Part shown: piece after piece, positions 53,101-61,245 of the stretch
Position numbering within the stretch: the first letter of the stretch is position 1
Layout of the letters: each line of letters begins with the position of its first letter
DNA from: Callipepla californica brunnescens
Lineage: Eukaryota; Chordata; Aves; Galliformes; Odontophoridae
Assembly (NCBI GenBank): GCA_023055505.1
Contig: JALIRH010000019.1
Location: 1,054,001-1,118,000, forward strand
Length of the DNA: 64,000 nucleotides
Reading direction: 5' to 3'
Translations under genes and position numbers: made by a program
The notes under the pieces: model-generated
Database searches by the model: none
Told to the model about the DNA's origin: nothing
What the model saw: the letters and a program-made list of their open reading frames with translations, nothing else

Positions 53101-56100
53101 AGAATAAAACATCTTCCTCCAAAAAGCTTTACTATTTGCTGTGTTTAAAGCTCATCATTTGGCAAGAACTCTCCTCTCCTGATGCAGCCTCCTGCTCAGT
53201 GCACCAATAAAAATTTCAATAAAAATTCTGGCTGATAAATTCACACTTCTCCCATCTAATCTCCTGAATTTTCACCTACCGGTTTTCCATTAGCTCACAC
53301 TTCTCTCTCACATTTCCTCGTGTTACATTTGCCTTCACAAGTAATAAAGGCCATATTTGTCTCTTCAGATCACTTTCTAAACCTCCACATCTGATAACAA
53401 ACAACCTAGACTTCCATTTTGTCCTTTATTTTACAGTCTGATCTATATTTTTATTTATGCCATACGCTAAACATTAATGTGTCACCTCCCAGTATGGATT
53501 ATAAAGTCATACATTACCTGGCTACTAACAAAATCAAGTAAAAAGTCAATCATTAATTAGAAGCTTCAATTACTGGTTTATTAACTCAGGAAACTGTTCT
53601 TGCTGCTAACTGCTTTTGTCTGGGAGTTAACTACAAGTGCCAATTGAAAAAAAAAAAAAAAGATAATAGGACTATTTATATATATTTTTATACATTGTAT
53701 TCTGACTCTTTGCAAGCAACTTTCACTTAATGCCTCAACCATGCTATGAACATTCCACGAGAAATCCCTACATTTCAAACAGGTGCCTAATCAGAACTGT
53801 GAATTACTGTCATTCCATTTCTTTAAGCATTCTAATATCCTATTGTTCTCAGTTTTCACCTTAGAAAACAACAATCTACACAGAAAATTCACATTCTTCC
53901 TGCTTTTGTTGCACATGACAAAATCACAAGAAAGAACAGCCCTGTTGGAATTTATCAATCAATAGAGTATTCTTCTTTGCAAACTACAAAAAACACCCTG
54001 TCCTATATCCTGGCACTACAGAGCTCCCAGTACAATCCCTGGAAGGAGAACAAACTCTCTGTGGCACGCTCAGCACAGTGGACGGATTTCCCCCTTCCTG
54101 CCCCTTCCAGCTGTGATAAACACACACCAAAGCAAAGTCATTCTCTAGAAAAAGAAAAACATAGCAGAATAAAGTAGACTTGAACATTAATGACAAATCA
54201 AAAAGCTGCTCCAGTGTTATAGCAGGCAAATGGCACAGTGGGAAAGACACCTACTGTGCCAAAGAACAAAACAAAACAAAAACATCTTATAATGCTATAA
54301 AATTTTTAAGGAACAGTGCTTGGGATTCCAGTACAGAATCTGAGCTATTCCTTTTCTTTTTACAGCTCCTGATTCAATGTTGATTCAAAATGGACAAAGA
54401 ACTTAGGTCTGTAATGAATTCACAAACGAATTCACAAACATAACCAGGTAGCTTAGCAAGTTTTAAAACTGCTCAACTTCAAGAATTTACACAATGGATA
54501 TCTCCAGTGCAGCACAAAACTAAGATGCGATTTGATATCCGATATGACACACCAGTGTTCTGTGATTGCTCTTAAATTATAAATAATATTTATGGAGCTA
54601 ACTGAGCATTTACAGTAAATATTGTGCATGACATCAGAATCCCTACAAACAGTTGCAGCAAGCCAAGCATGTGTGAAAAAATAACTACTTTGGTGTTATT
54701 CGAAGGCTAAATTTAGCCTAGTGGAGATTATCTTCCTCTAGAGTCAACAGGAAGAGAATGCTCCCCTTAAAGCAGCTGTTCAAATTTGGAAAGAGCGTGA
54801 ACCCTCTCTGCCCAACGCAGCAAGTACTCTGCAAAGGCAAGCTGGAGAGAAGGGGTGGGATGGAGACTCTTTCCCACAGGTACTGCCCCCTTCCCAGGCT
54901 AGGCTGGAAGCAGAACATGCCAGCATGCTTCGGAGAATAGCAAACACACCCTGCCCCATCCTCACTCAGTCTGGGCAGAATCTCGGGCAGGTCCACCTAG
55001 CAGCATGCAAAGCTGATTACCTCTCCCCAGACCCTAATAGGAGATTTTCGCATGGCATAGAGCTCCAAATTCTTGGCTTCCCACTGGATCCAGCCATATC
55101 TTCTCCCTCATCTTAGCAAAGCCTAAGGCAAGATTCAAGAGAAAGAGGATGTCAAAGACCTACAGGCTAAGTTGGCAATACCCTGGCAGGACAACAGTTA
55201 CAGGCTTCCAGTGCAGACAAGAAGACCAGAGCAGGGGAAAAGATGAGCAATGATGGAAAGGGATGATCTGGCTGCACTGGGACACAAATCACTCTTGGTG
55301 ATGCCCACAGTAATAAGTGCACATTAAGCACATGATCACATTTGTCATATACAAGTTTACACATACCATGTGCCAGACAGCTCCAACTCCTTAAGGAAAC
55401 AAAAGGACAATTTGAGAACCACAGATCCAGAGGGCAGCAGAGAACAAGTAAATACTTTAAAACAGTTTTTCTTTTTTTTGTTAGTTTTTTTTCCCCTCCC
55501 TCATACTGCTTTGCTTAAGGAGTTCATGAAGATGAATGCAATCACCTCCATAGTGTGAGATTATCCCTCACACATACCCTGTTCATGTAGGAGCCCGGCT
55601 CCTCCAATTGCATGTAAGACAGCCTGTGTTTCTGATGTCTGTGAGGGGTTTGTTTAGTTTGGATGTGGGGGGAGGTGTACATCTCCAGTTTGACTTAGAG
55701 TATTACATATCTGAATAATATTCAAATCAGTAATACCATGAAAATCAGGGAAATCTTTAAGTATTTGTATATGAACATCAACATTTTACACCATTTAATG
55801 AAGGTGGGAACTTGTCATGACATCATTCAGAGAATAACAAAATTGTGAGATACTTTTAAGTTAATGAACATGAAGAAACCAGGAGTAAAACAGTTCTGAC
55901 TTCTAACAAGCAGATTTCTATGGTTTTTTCCCTCTTGTATAGCTTTACAATAAATGTATGTAAGCAATCTGAAGGTAGCAGAATTAACTTGGGCAAAACA
56001 CTGATATTTCCCGTGCAGAACAGACTGGCTAGAGAAAACATGAACAATTTGGTTTGGATTAAAGCCGGATGGAATGTATTTACTTTGTTGAGTACTGGTT

Positions 56101-59100
56101 ACTGCCCACATTCAAAAATAATTTTCCAGATAATTCTTTACTTGTGTGTGCATTTCTTCAGTATTTTTTATTGCATATTGAATTCTGTAAGCTACTAGAA
56201 TTCCACACACAATCAGATTTAAGTATCCTAAAGTGTGCAAAAGAACTTTCAGGATTCAGCACAACGCTGGAAAGTTAAGGTTGTAACATGTTATGGCTGA
56301 ACACGGCGTTGTTAAGAACTACAGAAAGGAAGCAAACAAAAAAATTGTGGAAGATACCTGCAAGCAAGAAGAGAAAGCAGCAAGTTTTTGTGAGGCTGCG
56401 TTTATTTAAAAATAAGTTTATGACTGCAGGCACACAATTAGTTAATTCAACCACTCTAACGCTTCGAAGCTTATAATGGCATGCTGCACACTTCAGCAAG
56501 ACATTAAAAGCAAGAATCATATCAACAAAGCTAAATACTACTTGACCCAATGTCTGCTTTTAATATATATATTCCAGAGATCCTGCTACCCTCATCTTAC
56601 TGTAGTGCTTTCCTCCTCTAACACCGCTACTCCGGATGCGTCTTAGTCCACAGTTCACAGAATCATAGGGGTTGGAAGGGACCTCTGGAGTTCAAGTCCA
56701 ACCCCTCTGCTAAACCAGGCTCCATAGTGTAAATTACACAGGAAAGTGTCCACGTGGGTTCTGAATACCTCCAGAGAAGGAAACTCTGCAATCTCCATGT
56801 GCAGATTGTACCAGAGCTCTGTTTACCCTTCTGTAACAGCTACATAAAAATTCATCCTCTCCTCTTTCACGGACTGCCATTTTTTTCCCCTCCTTCTCAG
56901 TGCTCTCTTTCTGAACAAGACTTCAGCTATTATCTTTATATTAAAACAAAGCATACCTGCCTCAGAGTACACCGTACTTTCAGCCAAATGGCAGAACCTG
57001 AACTCCTGGTATTTTCCTGCAATGTCTTGTTCCTTTGTTGAACAGGAGAACAACAAAAGCTTTTATTCACGTTCACTCCCAAATCCTGTTTTTTCTGCCT
57101 TTACTTACCAAAGAATACCAGCAAACACTTGGTAATACTTGAGGGAATTAGCTTCGAGTCATTGATAACACTGAATTTCATGAACTCAAACCAAAACAAG
57201 ACTAAGTTTTGCCATTTCTCAACAGGGAAAGAGAGATACTCAATATTCCACCTTCTCCTTGCTTGCATAGCTGTATTCCTCACTTTGGATTGAGTTATCC
57301 TTCTCCTAACATACTGTAATATCCTCTTCTGAAGATACTGCTGTAAACATCCCTCTCATCATTTCACCATGCGTTGATACGGATTCTTCTTCAAAAGAAA
57401 TAACTTATTTTCTTTTATGCCTTAAGAGTTTGCTATTCCTTTGCAATGGAAAAGCCCTCCAGGACATCCTAAAACCTCCCTAGGTAGCTCATTTTGAGGC
57501 TATCTTGACCAGAGTTCCTCTAAAAATCACACAGTGGTAGCAGGACTGCTGTTATAGCACAAGTACTGCCTATGAACTTCAGATGATCTCAGTTCAATCC
57601 TTGCACTCTCAATTTTGCTATAAAACATACTCTCTCTCCTTTTCATCACTGCACACAGAATTCATAGTATAACAAATTCTCCCACAACAAATTTTAATGT
57701 TTACTATGATTTACAACCCATTTCTGATCAAAGAAGATGGCTTAGTGATTTCAGAAAGAAAAATCACTCAGGAACATTAAAGCTGGTGTTTTCATCATGT
57801 TTTGCTTACGACAGTTTCTCCCACCAGGCTACAGAGGCAGCAATAGGTTTACAGAATTTAAAAAGGAGGACACAAACACACACAAAATCCAAAACAGAAG
57901 CAATAGAAAGTAATGGGTAAATACAAACAGATGTAGGATTGTACAGTTTAGTCGTATATGTACAGTAGTTTGAACAACAACTAGCATCTAGATCTTACTG
58001 TCCATGCGGCACCTGAGATAGATATTTTATCTGCATCTAAAAATTGATGTTTTCTAAATCAGAGACCAAAATGAATTGAGCCATTTAATGTAGACATCAT
58101 TATTTACAGCAGAAAATACCTTTTAGCCTCATATAACCAACAGTTTTAAACAGAAGGCCTTTCATGCTAACATTTAAAGCAGCTCTGAAGGAAGGGTGAA
58201 CTCTGAAGAACATATTACCCATATATGATAAAATATTTATGAGCCAAATGACAATTTAGGAAACTAAAAAAGGATAACAACGCTTTACCATCTGAAGTGA
58301 AATTTCAAACATGAAGGCTTGCAGCGATCTGCATTCCACTGATGACAGAATCCTACCTGCAGCTTACCTACAGCATTTTCCACACTGCATTTGCTGAACA
58401 TATTTTAAAACACAGCACTTTGAGAGCTGCATGCTGTACCTAATCAGATTTACCTTCGCTCTCATCAATTTTCAGATGCAAATTTAATTCAACATAAAAA
58501 TACTGTAGATATTTGTTATTTCAAAAAATTATTTTCCCATCTTTACCTTGAGAGCACAGAAGATGCAAGAGTCTCCCATACATTTGTGCGTTGTGATCTG
58601 TCGGAAACTGCGGCGAAAAATGTCCAGGTGCCAAAGAACCTGAAACACAAAAGAGGAGCACAACTGATTTTATAAATACAGAAATAAAATACCGCATAAA
58701 GCTCTGACTAAAATTGCACACACTAAACAACTCTGAAATTACATTAATGCAAATGAGCTTCTCTTTTAACTAACTGCAAGTTGACATTTTCACCTTTTTC
58801 CTCAAGAACTGTAGCACTTATATACATAAAGCTACAGCTGGACACTTCTCTCAAATCCTTTTTGTGTGCTTTAGACCAAAACTACACTGCTTTGTGCAGC
58901 AGTACCATACTGCAAAGCCACACAGAGCTGGAGCAACTCCGAGATGCCCAGGTCAGCTTCTTAGATCCCATTTCTCCTTCCCTTCAGCATCAACGCTCTG
59001 AACAGAAAGGGCAAATATCAGAAATGGAGCACCAGCAGTGTGTGCTTTAACAAGCTCCTGAATTTCAAAACAATAAATTGCTAGAATTTCCTATGCCCAA

Positions 59101-61232
59101 ATCCTGTCATGAGGAAGTACTTTTACACACCGTGACGACCAGCAGATTTCTATGCCGAACCAGTGTGGACAGTTACACTTTTCTTTCAGGACAGGTTATT
59201 GAAGTGGTGAACACAGCATACAAAAACTGGATTTTATGCATCATATTAACAATATAAGGCAAACTTGGCTGGAACAGCACCAAGCCTTGGGTTAAGCTGT
59301 ACTACCAAACCTGGGCAACCATATAAATTCTCATCTGCATAACAGTGCCACGCTGACCCGAGGTGTTTCACAGGCAGCTCCTCATGGTTGTTGCTGGCTG
59401 CTTCAGCAAGCAGTAAGTGGACTTTCCTGCCAGCCCTGCCTTCAGACAGGAGGCAGAAGCCCACACTGAGAGCAGCCTTGACCTGAATTGCACTGTGCCA
59501 GGCTCCAGGCAGAACACAATGGTTCGGGCTGGCATGTGACTGACTGAACACTTTGTTAGCACCAACAGAGGGACCAAACATCTAACCAATTAATTTGCCC
59601 TGAAAAACTAACTAGAAAAACAGCATTCCAGAAAAAAAAAAGTTATTGTTTTCAAGAAATGTAAAGCAGCTGAAACAATTTGTTAACAAGCAGCTAAATG
59701 CTACCAAAACTGAATTACAAAAACAACACTGTTAGGGCAATTTGATCTGTAAAGTTTCTCAAACACTCAGAATTGTTGGGGTTATGTTTTTACTCAAACT
59801 CTCCCTGCACTTAAGAGCCTGGGAGGCAATGTAAGTCTCTGAAGCATCTGATTACATACAACATTCCTGAACAGCTACTGCAGACTTCACAAAAAGAAGA
59901 AAAATATATTTAGGAACTAGTCCAGTTTGTCAGTGTAATTGCCTTTGGAGCTTACCTTGAACGTTTATGGAAATACTCAAAAGTAAAGAACAACAAATAT
60001 TCATGAGACTTCTCAGACTAACACTGAATATAAAAAATTAAGACAAGAAGCAAAAGTTTATATAATATTATGAAATTATTAACATCCTGGTTTTAAAATA
60101 ATTATAGTAGCAATCAATAATAAGTTTTGGCTACAAGTATTTTTGGTATTCTCTCTCTTGAGCATCAGAAGAAAACTGTTTCTGAAGCACACTGACAGCC
60201 AGGTCACACGCTTCTACCTTCCTGAACAGCACACAGCTGGCACTGAGCTCTGCTCCGTTCTGACCTAGGCTCAGTAACTCAGGATTAGGAGGCAGCCACT
60301 GACTGCACCATACAACTTCACAAATGCAGTTAATGCATCACTGAAAACTGCACTTTTCTTGAATTAGTTACCTTCATACCTAGTCCTGTACTAACTAAGA
60401 CTATGGAAGGACACTAAAGTGTCCATTTGTATTACTTGCATCACCAGGTTATCTGGAAGCCTGAAGCAAGCTGAGAAACTAATTATGTCCATGAAAAAAA
60501 GCTGCAGCAACACAGCCTGTGCTACCCAGACAAATAACACTATGGGAATGAGACTGAGGGCTTAAACTCAAATAGATGCCCTGAATACATAAACAGTGAC
60601 AATACAAGTAAAGCAGCCACCTCACTGCATGTTGACAAAGGACAATTATTTCTTCTAGATCAAAGGTAAGTACTCCAGCATCTAAACTGCAAACCAGCAG
60701 TAAAAAAGAGAACTGGACTGCATTAAAAGGATTTTGTACAGATGTTATCAACCCCTGACCTGGATTGGATCATCAAAAATAATTAATTTACTTTAAGGAG
60801 TAGACATAATTTAAATGAGTAGAATGTTGCATTAAGTTTCCTATGCATTTTTATCTTTGGTTGACATCTTACCAGTTTATACAGACAGAAAGGATTCACG
60901 TGTCAACACACAAAGAAAAACTGGAACTTAGAAAAGCTTTTCTATAATGTAACAAACATGCATTTCCTAACTGAATTTTATTTTAACTAGGCTTACAATT
61001 ATGATGCCAAGCCCACCTACATTTGTTGCCTAAGAAAGTACTGCAATTGACACAAAGAGGTGACAGAAACAGTTTGTGTTCTTACCTGCAGAGCACTATT
61101 CAGGAAGCAACTGTTCTGCCCCGGTTCGTTGCTGAGACCTTTACTGGGTGCTATTGAGGTTGTATTTCGTGGAGTAAACATCCCCTGGACATTCCCTCGA
61201 CCCACAGAAAAGTAACTTCTTTTCCAAGACAT
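13513..61232 (-). CDS. USP54: USP54, ubiquitin-specific peptidase 54 (whole gene span, 22 coding exons)
   Basis: Joined exons give 1,747 residues against about 1,684 in human (recalled). Order: an N-terminal USP (C19) domain at about residues 32-360 with Cys box [12 protein letters not shown] (Cys42), His box GKHYSTFF (His302) and FDD (Asp319/320); a Ser-rich linker; a charged coiled coil at about 745-775; an MIT/TPR-like helical pair at about 795-850; and a long low-complexity Ser/Pro/Gln tail. The start fits because SYFS...[12 protein letters not shown] matches the USP53/USP54 N-terminus. The family cleaves ubiquitin from substrates. USP53 and USP54 were long called inactive but were later reported, as I recall, to act on Lys63-linked chains. 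The Cys and His are intact here. All splice phases agree; 20 introns are GT-AG and one is GC-AG. The promoter lies outside the window. The domain labels beyond the USP core are inference. Confidence 0.95.
14889..15075 (-). CDS. USP54: USP54 coding exon 21
   Basis: Begins [16 protein letters not shown] and ends GKARKPS plus one base of Gly. Conserved blocks are [16 protein letters not shown] and SPDVLMPTM-like PHDVLMPSM. The acceptor has a good pyrimidine tract (TTATTAAAAG|GA) and the donor is GTAATC. The intron after it is 717 bp. Confidence 0.92.
15836..15976 (-). CDS. USP54: USP54 coding exon 20
   Basis: Forty-seven codons, [47 protein letters not shown]. The [19 protein letters not shown] block is conserved with human. 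The acceptor is CTGCAG|GT; upstream AG candidates put the frame out. The donor is TTT|GTAAGT. The intron after it is 760 bp. Confidence 0.92.
16796..16914 (-). CDS. USP54: USP54 coding exon 19
   Basis: Completes Val, then [35 protein letters not shown] and VSK, ending in phase 0 at AAG|GTGATG. The block [13 protein letters not shown] matches LSKTSTAEMEHGL of human USP54 as recalled. The intron after it is 819 bp. Confidence 0.88.
19070..20520 (-). CDS. USP54: USP54 coding exon 18 (large 1,451-nt exon)
   Basis: About 483 codons, from [18 protein letters not shown] to ARYPFDNS. It is the largest exon and encodes a Ser/Gln/His-rich, probably disordered tail. Recognisable conserved islands are [30 protein letters not shown] and [18 protein letters not shown]. 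Between these islands the sequence differs widely from human, so constraint is patchy. The following intron (16915-19069) shows nothing recognisable. Confidence 0.95.
22616..22808 (-). CDS. USP54: USP54 coding exon 17
   Basis: Completes Ser, then [36 protein letters not shown] and a Gln/Pro-rich end ([13 protein letters not shown]) finishing QST plus two bases. The acceptor is TTTTAG|CT and the donor AAG|GTAGTC. The following intron (20521-22615, 2.1 kb) holds nothing I recognise. Confidence 0.94.
23165..23252 (+). mobile_element. CR1 LINE, 3' tail fragment (plus strand)
   Basis: The text GGTTGGAACTAGATGG, then AAGGTCCCCTCCAACCTAAG and CATTCTATGATTCTGTG is the diagnostic CR1 3' end, which terminates in ATTCTRTG-type repeats. 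It is about 90 bp long, heavily 5' truncated, and lies inside USP54 intron 16, antisense to the gene. Confidence 0.85.
24043..24162 (-). CDS. USP54: USP54 coding exon 16 (helical, MIT/TPR-like)
   Basis: Completes Gly, then [18 protein letters not shown] to ALALCNEAI plus one base of Ser. The pattern of small residues and [14 protein letters not shown] resembles a helix-turn-helix of MIT or TPR type, which is inference. The following intron (22809-24042) contains a plus-strand CR1 3' tail at 23165-23252. Confidence 0.94.
24990..25011 (+). repeat. Poly(A) run, 22 nt
   Basis: An uninterrupted A run (poly(T) on the USP54 sense strand) in intron 15, preceded by AAGTGAGGT. No retroposon body is recognisable next to it. 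Confidence 0.9.
26905..27078 (-). CDS. USP54: USP54 coding exon 15 (coiled coil)
   Basis: Completes Gly, then [35 protein letters not shown] and [17 protein letters not shown]. It is highly charged with heptad-like spacing, so a coiled coil is likely at about residues 745-775. It is nearly identical to the human segment I recall. The following intron (24163-26904) contains a 22-nt A run at 24990-25011 and T/A-rich stretches near 26290 and 26370. Confidence 0.95.
28086..28225 (-). CDS. USP54: USP54 coding exon 14
   Basis: Finishes Arg from AG|G, then [33 protein letters not shown] and ends RAIGN plus one base before GTAAGA. The core [20 protein letters not shown] matches human USP54. The intron after it (27079-28085) shows nothing recognisable. 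Confidence 0.93.
28921..29152 (-). CDS. USP54: USP54 coding exon 13
   Basis: Begins (G)[15 protein letters not shown] and ends LSESSSTH plus two bases (AG). The first half is unlike the human sequence I recall; the second half, [18 protein letters not shown], is nearly identical to it, which fixes the exon. An overlapping open frame on the opposite strand (28762-29025) is a shadow. The intron after it is 695 bp. Confidence 0.92.
30596..30976 (-). CDS. USP54: USP54 coding exon 12
   Basis: Completes Gly, then [18 protein letters not shown] to SPFSEEA plus one base. Conserved blocks include [33 protein letters not shown] and [18 protein letters not shown]. The 5' boundary is CTACAG|GA and the donor is GTAAGT-like. 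The following intron (29153-30595) is AT rich with a T-rich stretch near 29625-29675. Confidence 0.94.
31229..31360 (-). CDS. USP54: USP54 coding exon 11 (ends at a GC donor)
   Basis: Completes Gly, then [16 protein letters not shown] to SSGYHSE, ending with one base of a Gly codon. It contains a basic patch [13 protein letters not shown]. The donor reads GAAG|GCAAGA, a GC rather than GT start, and it is the only junction that keeps frame into exon 12. The intron is only 252 bp. Confidence 0.93.
35466..35636 (-). CDS. USP54: USP54 coding exon 10
   Basis: Completes Gly, then [16 protein letters not shown] to SQSSRDT, ending with one base of a Gly codon. Rich in Ser, Asp and Thr, it starts the disordered linker. 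The following intron (31361-35465, 4.1 kb) has no transposon I recognise; an open frame at 33353-33718 plus is discussed among the rejected items. Confidence 0.94.
36162..36232 (+). mobile_element. Mariner-end fragment
   Basis: TCTCTGAAAGTAATGCCTCC closely matches the inverted-repeat end of the two longer mariner copies, with a TA just outside. The matching sequence stops after about 70 bp, so this is a solo end or a deletion relic in USP54 intron 9. Confidence 0.55.
36502..37095 (-). mobile_element. CR1 LINE, 5'-truncated copy (minus strand)
   Basis: The minus strand carries the C-terminal part of CR1 ORF2, including [19 protein letters not shown] (36779-37027) and [17 protein letters not shown] (36504-36686), followed by the GGTTGGACTAGATGG-like 3' UTR. 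The frame is shifted between the two blocks, so it is dead. It is about 590 bp, the longest CR1 in the window, and lies in USP54 intron 9 in the same orientation as the gene. Confidence 0.92.
39064..39232 (-). CDS. USP54: USP54 coding exon 9
   Basis: Begins [18 protein letters not shown] and ends [10 protein letters not shown] plus one base of a Gly codon. It closes the USP domain ([11 protein letters not shown]). The following intron (35637-39063, 3.4 kb) carries a minus-strand CR1 fragment (36502-37095) and a mariner-end fragment (about 36162-36232). Confidence 0.95.
39312..39331 (+). repeat. Poly(T) run, 20 nt
   Basis: Uninterrupted T run on plus, which reads as poly(A) on the USP54 sense strand, about 80 bp upstream of the exon 9 acceptor. 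Confidence 0.9.
40647..40796 (-). CDS. USP54: USP54 coding exon 8 (catalytic His box)
   Basis: Fifty codons, [15 protein letters not shown] to YFDDAHVKE. It holds [11 protein letters not shown] with the presumed catalytic His302, and FDD (Asp319/320), the usual place for the third catalytic residue. Phase 0 at both ends. The 1.4-kb intron after it (39233-40646) contains a 20-nt T run at 39312-39331 about 80 bp upstream of exon 9 and little else. Confidence 0.95.
42061..42598 (-). mobile_element. Internally deleted mariner element, copy 2, abutting the USP54 exon 7 donor
   Basis: TA dinucleotides flank it at 42059-42060 and 42599-42600. Its ends are CTCTGAAAGTAATG and, reversed, CTGCTCTGAAACTAATGCC. 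On the minus strand remnants of a mariner transposase are visible: a helix-turn-helix piece ([18 protein letters not shown]) and a C-terminal piece ([14 protein letters not shown]), with stop codons between and the central catalytic part deleted. It aligns with copy 1 at 5639-6163 in opposite orientation. Confidence 0.8.
42611..42757 (-). CDS. USP54: USP54 coding exon 7
   Basis: Forty-nine codons, [15 protein letters not shown] to GTCLKLGD. Together with the end of exon 6 it gives NCPSNC, which may complete a degenerate zinc-binding site. Phase 0. Its donor GTGAGT (42605-42610) is followed only 12 nt into the intron by a mariner element. The intron (40797-42610) otherwise shows nothing recognisable. 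Confidence 0.95.
43892..43912 (+). repeat. C-rich run (G-rich on the USP54 sense strand)
   Basis: Three C runs of 5, 6 and 7 separated by single A bases, about 1.1 kb upstream of exon 7. On the transcribed RNA this is a G run able in principle to form a G-quadruplex. Confidence 0.8.
45598..45703 (-). CDS. USP54: USP54 coding exon 6
   Basis: One base completes the split Cys codon, then [18 protein letters not shown] to DLRNCP. The donor is CCG|GTTAGT, weaker than its neighbours. The following intron (42758-45597, 2.8 kb) contains a C-rich run (43892-43912) and no recognised transposon. Confidence 0.95.
46820..47200 (+). mobile_element. CR1 LINE fragment (plus strand)
   Basis: The plus strand encodes a decayed CR1 ORF2 C-terminus: [46 protein letters not shown], then LWNRQPREI and a terminal [15 protein letters not shown]. 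An A/C-rich insertion (AACCAACCAACCAAACAAAC) interrupts it at about 47048-47075. It lacks the usual ATTCTATG tail. It sits in USP54 intron 5. Confidence 0.85.
47434..47516 (-). CDS. USP54: USP54 coding exon 5 (CxxC segment)
   Basis: Begins [15 protein letters not shown] and ends TTSL plus two bases (TG) of a Cys codon finished in exon 6. The CTSC pair (residues 166 and 169) is placed where USP zinc ribbons have their first CxxC. The following intron (45704-47433) carries a plus-strand CR1 fragment at about 46820-47200. Confidence 0.95.
47645..47758 (-). CDS. USP54: USP54 coding exon 4
   Basis: Thirty-eight codons, [14 protein letters not shown] to FAMTLFEQ. Phase 0 at both ends. It includes HCVSHQKF, which reads HCISHQKF in human as I recall it. 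Only a 128-bp intron separates it from exon 5. Confidence 0.95.
48856..48990 (-). CDS. USP54: USP54 coding exon 3
   Basis: Forty-five codons, [16 protein letters not shown] to MDDAAECF. The segment [12 protein letters not shown] is the USP region where most families have QQDAxEF. Phase 0 at both ends. The following intron (47759-48855, 1.1 kb) holds nothing recognised. Confidence 0.95.
51089..51111 (+). repeat. Poly(T) run, 23 nt
   Basis: The longest homopolymer in the window, in USP54 intron 2. It reads as poly(A) on the minus strand; no recognisable retroposon body lies upstream on that strand. Confidence 0.9.
52255..52450 (-). mobile_element. Degraded CR1 LINE fragment (minus strand)
   Basis: Pieces such as CATCTGGTCCACGTCCAAG, TTGCTCAGGGGCATCC, CAGGCAATCTGTTCCAGGGC and TTCTTAATTTCTAACTGGAA follow the order of the CR1 3' region read in reverse complement. 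Divergence is high, so it is an old insertion. It lies in USP54 intron 2. Confidence 0.55.
56656..56870 (-). mobile_element. CR1 LINE 3' fragment (minus strand)
   Basis: CAGAATCATAGGGGTTGGAA, GGGACCTCTGGAGTTCAAGT and CCAACCCCTCTGCTAAACCA form the reverse complement of a CR1 3' end; GAATACCTCCAGAGAAGGA follows in the usual order. It is about 215 bp, 5' truncated, and lies in USP54 intron 2. Confidence 0.88.
58547..58639 (-). CDS. USP54: USP54 coding exon 2
   Basis: Thirty-one codons, [12 protein letters not shown] to CIFCALK, continue the USP fold directly after the Cys box. Phase 0 at both ends (TTTCAG|G and AAG|GTAAAG). The next intron (48991-58546, 9.6 kb) is the longest in the gene. It carries two CR1 relics (52255-52450 and 56656-56870) and a 23-nt T run (51089-51111). 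Confidence 0.95.
61086..61232 (-). CDS. USP54: USP54 coding exon 1 (start codon, catalytic Cys box)
   Basis: Encodes residues 1-49, starting MSWKRSYFS and ending NSALQ, with the catalytic Cys at residue 42. The donor is CAG|GTAAG. A likely acceptor (CTACAG) places the exon's 5' edge at 61245, leaving 13 nt of 5' UTR in this exon, so at least one non-coding exon must lie upstream. The following intron (58640-61085, 2.4 kb) holds no recognised element. Confidence 0.95.
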
Positions 61233-61245
61233 CTTCCTGTTTCGG

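Noticed and set aside
59246..59581. 111-codon minus-strand frame in USP54 intron 1
   Set aside because: Not flanked by usable splice sites in the right phase, since exons 1 and 2 join directly in frame, and there is no known homology.
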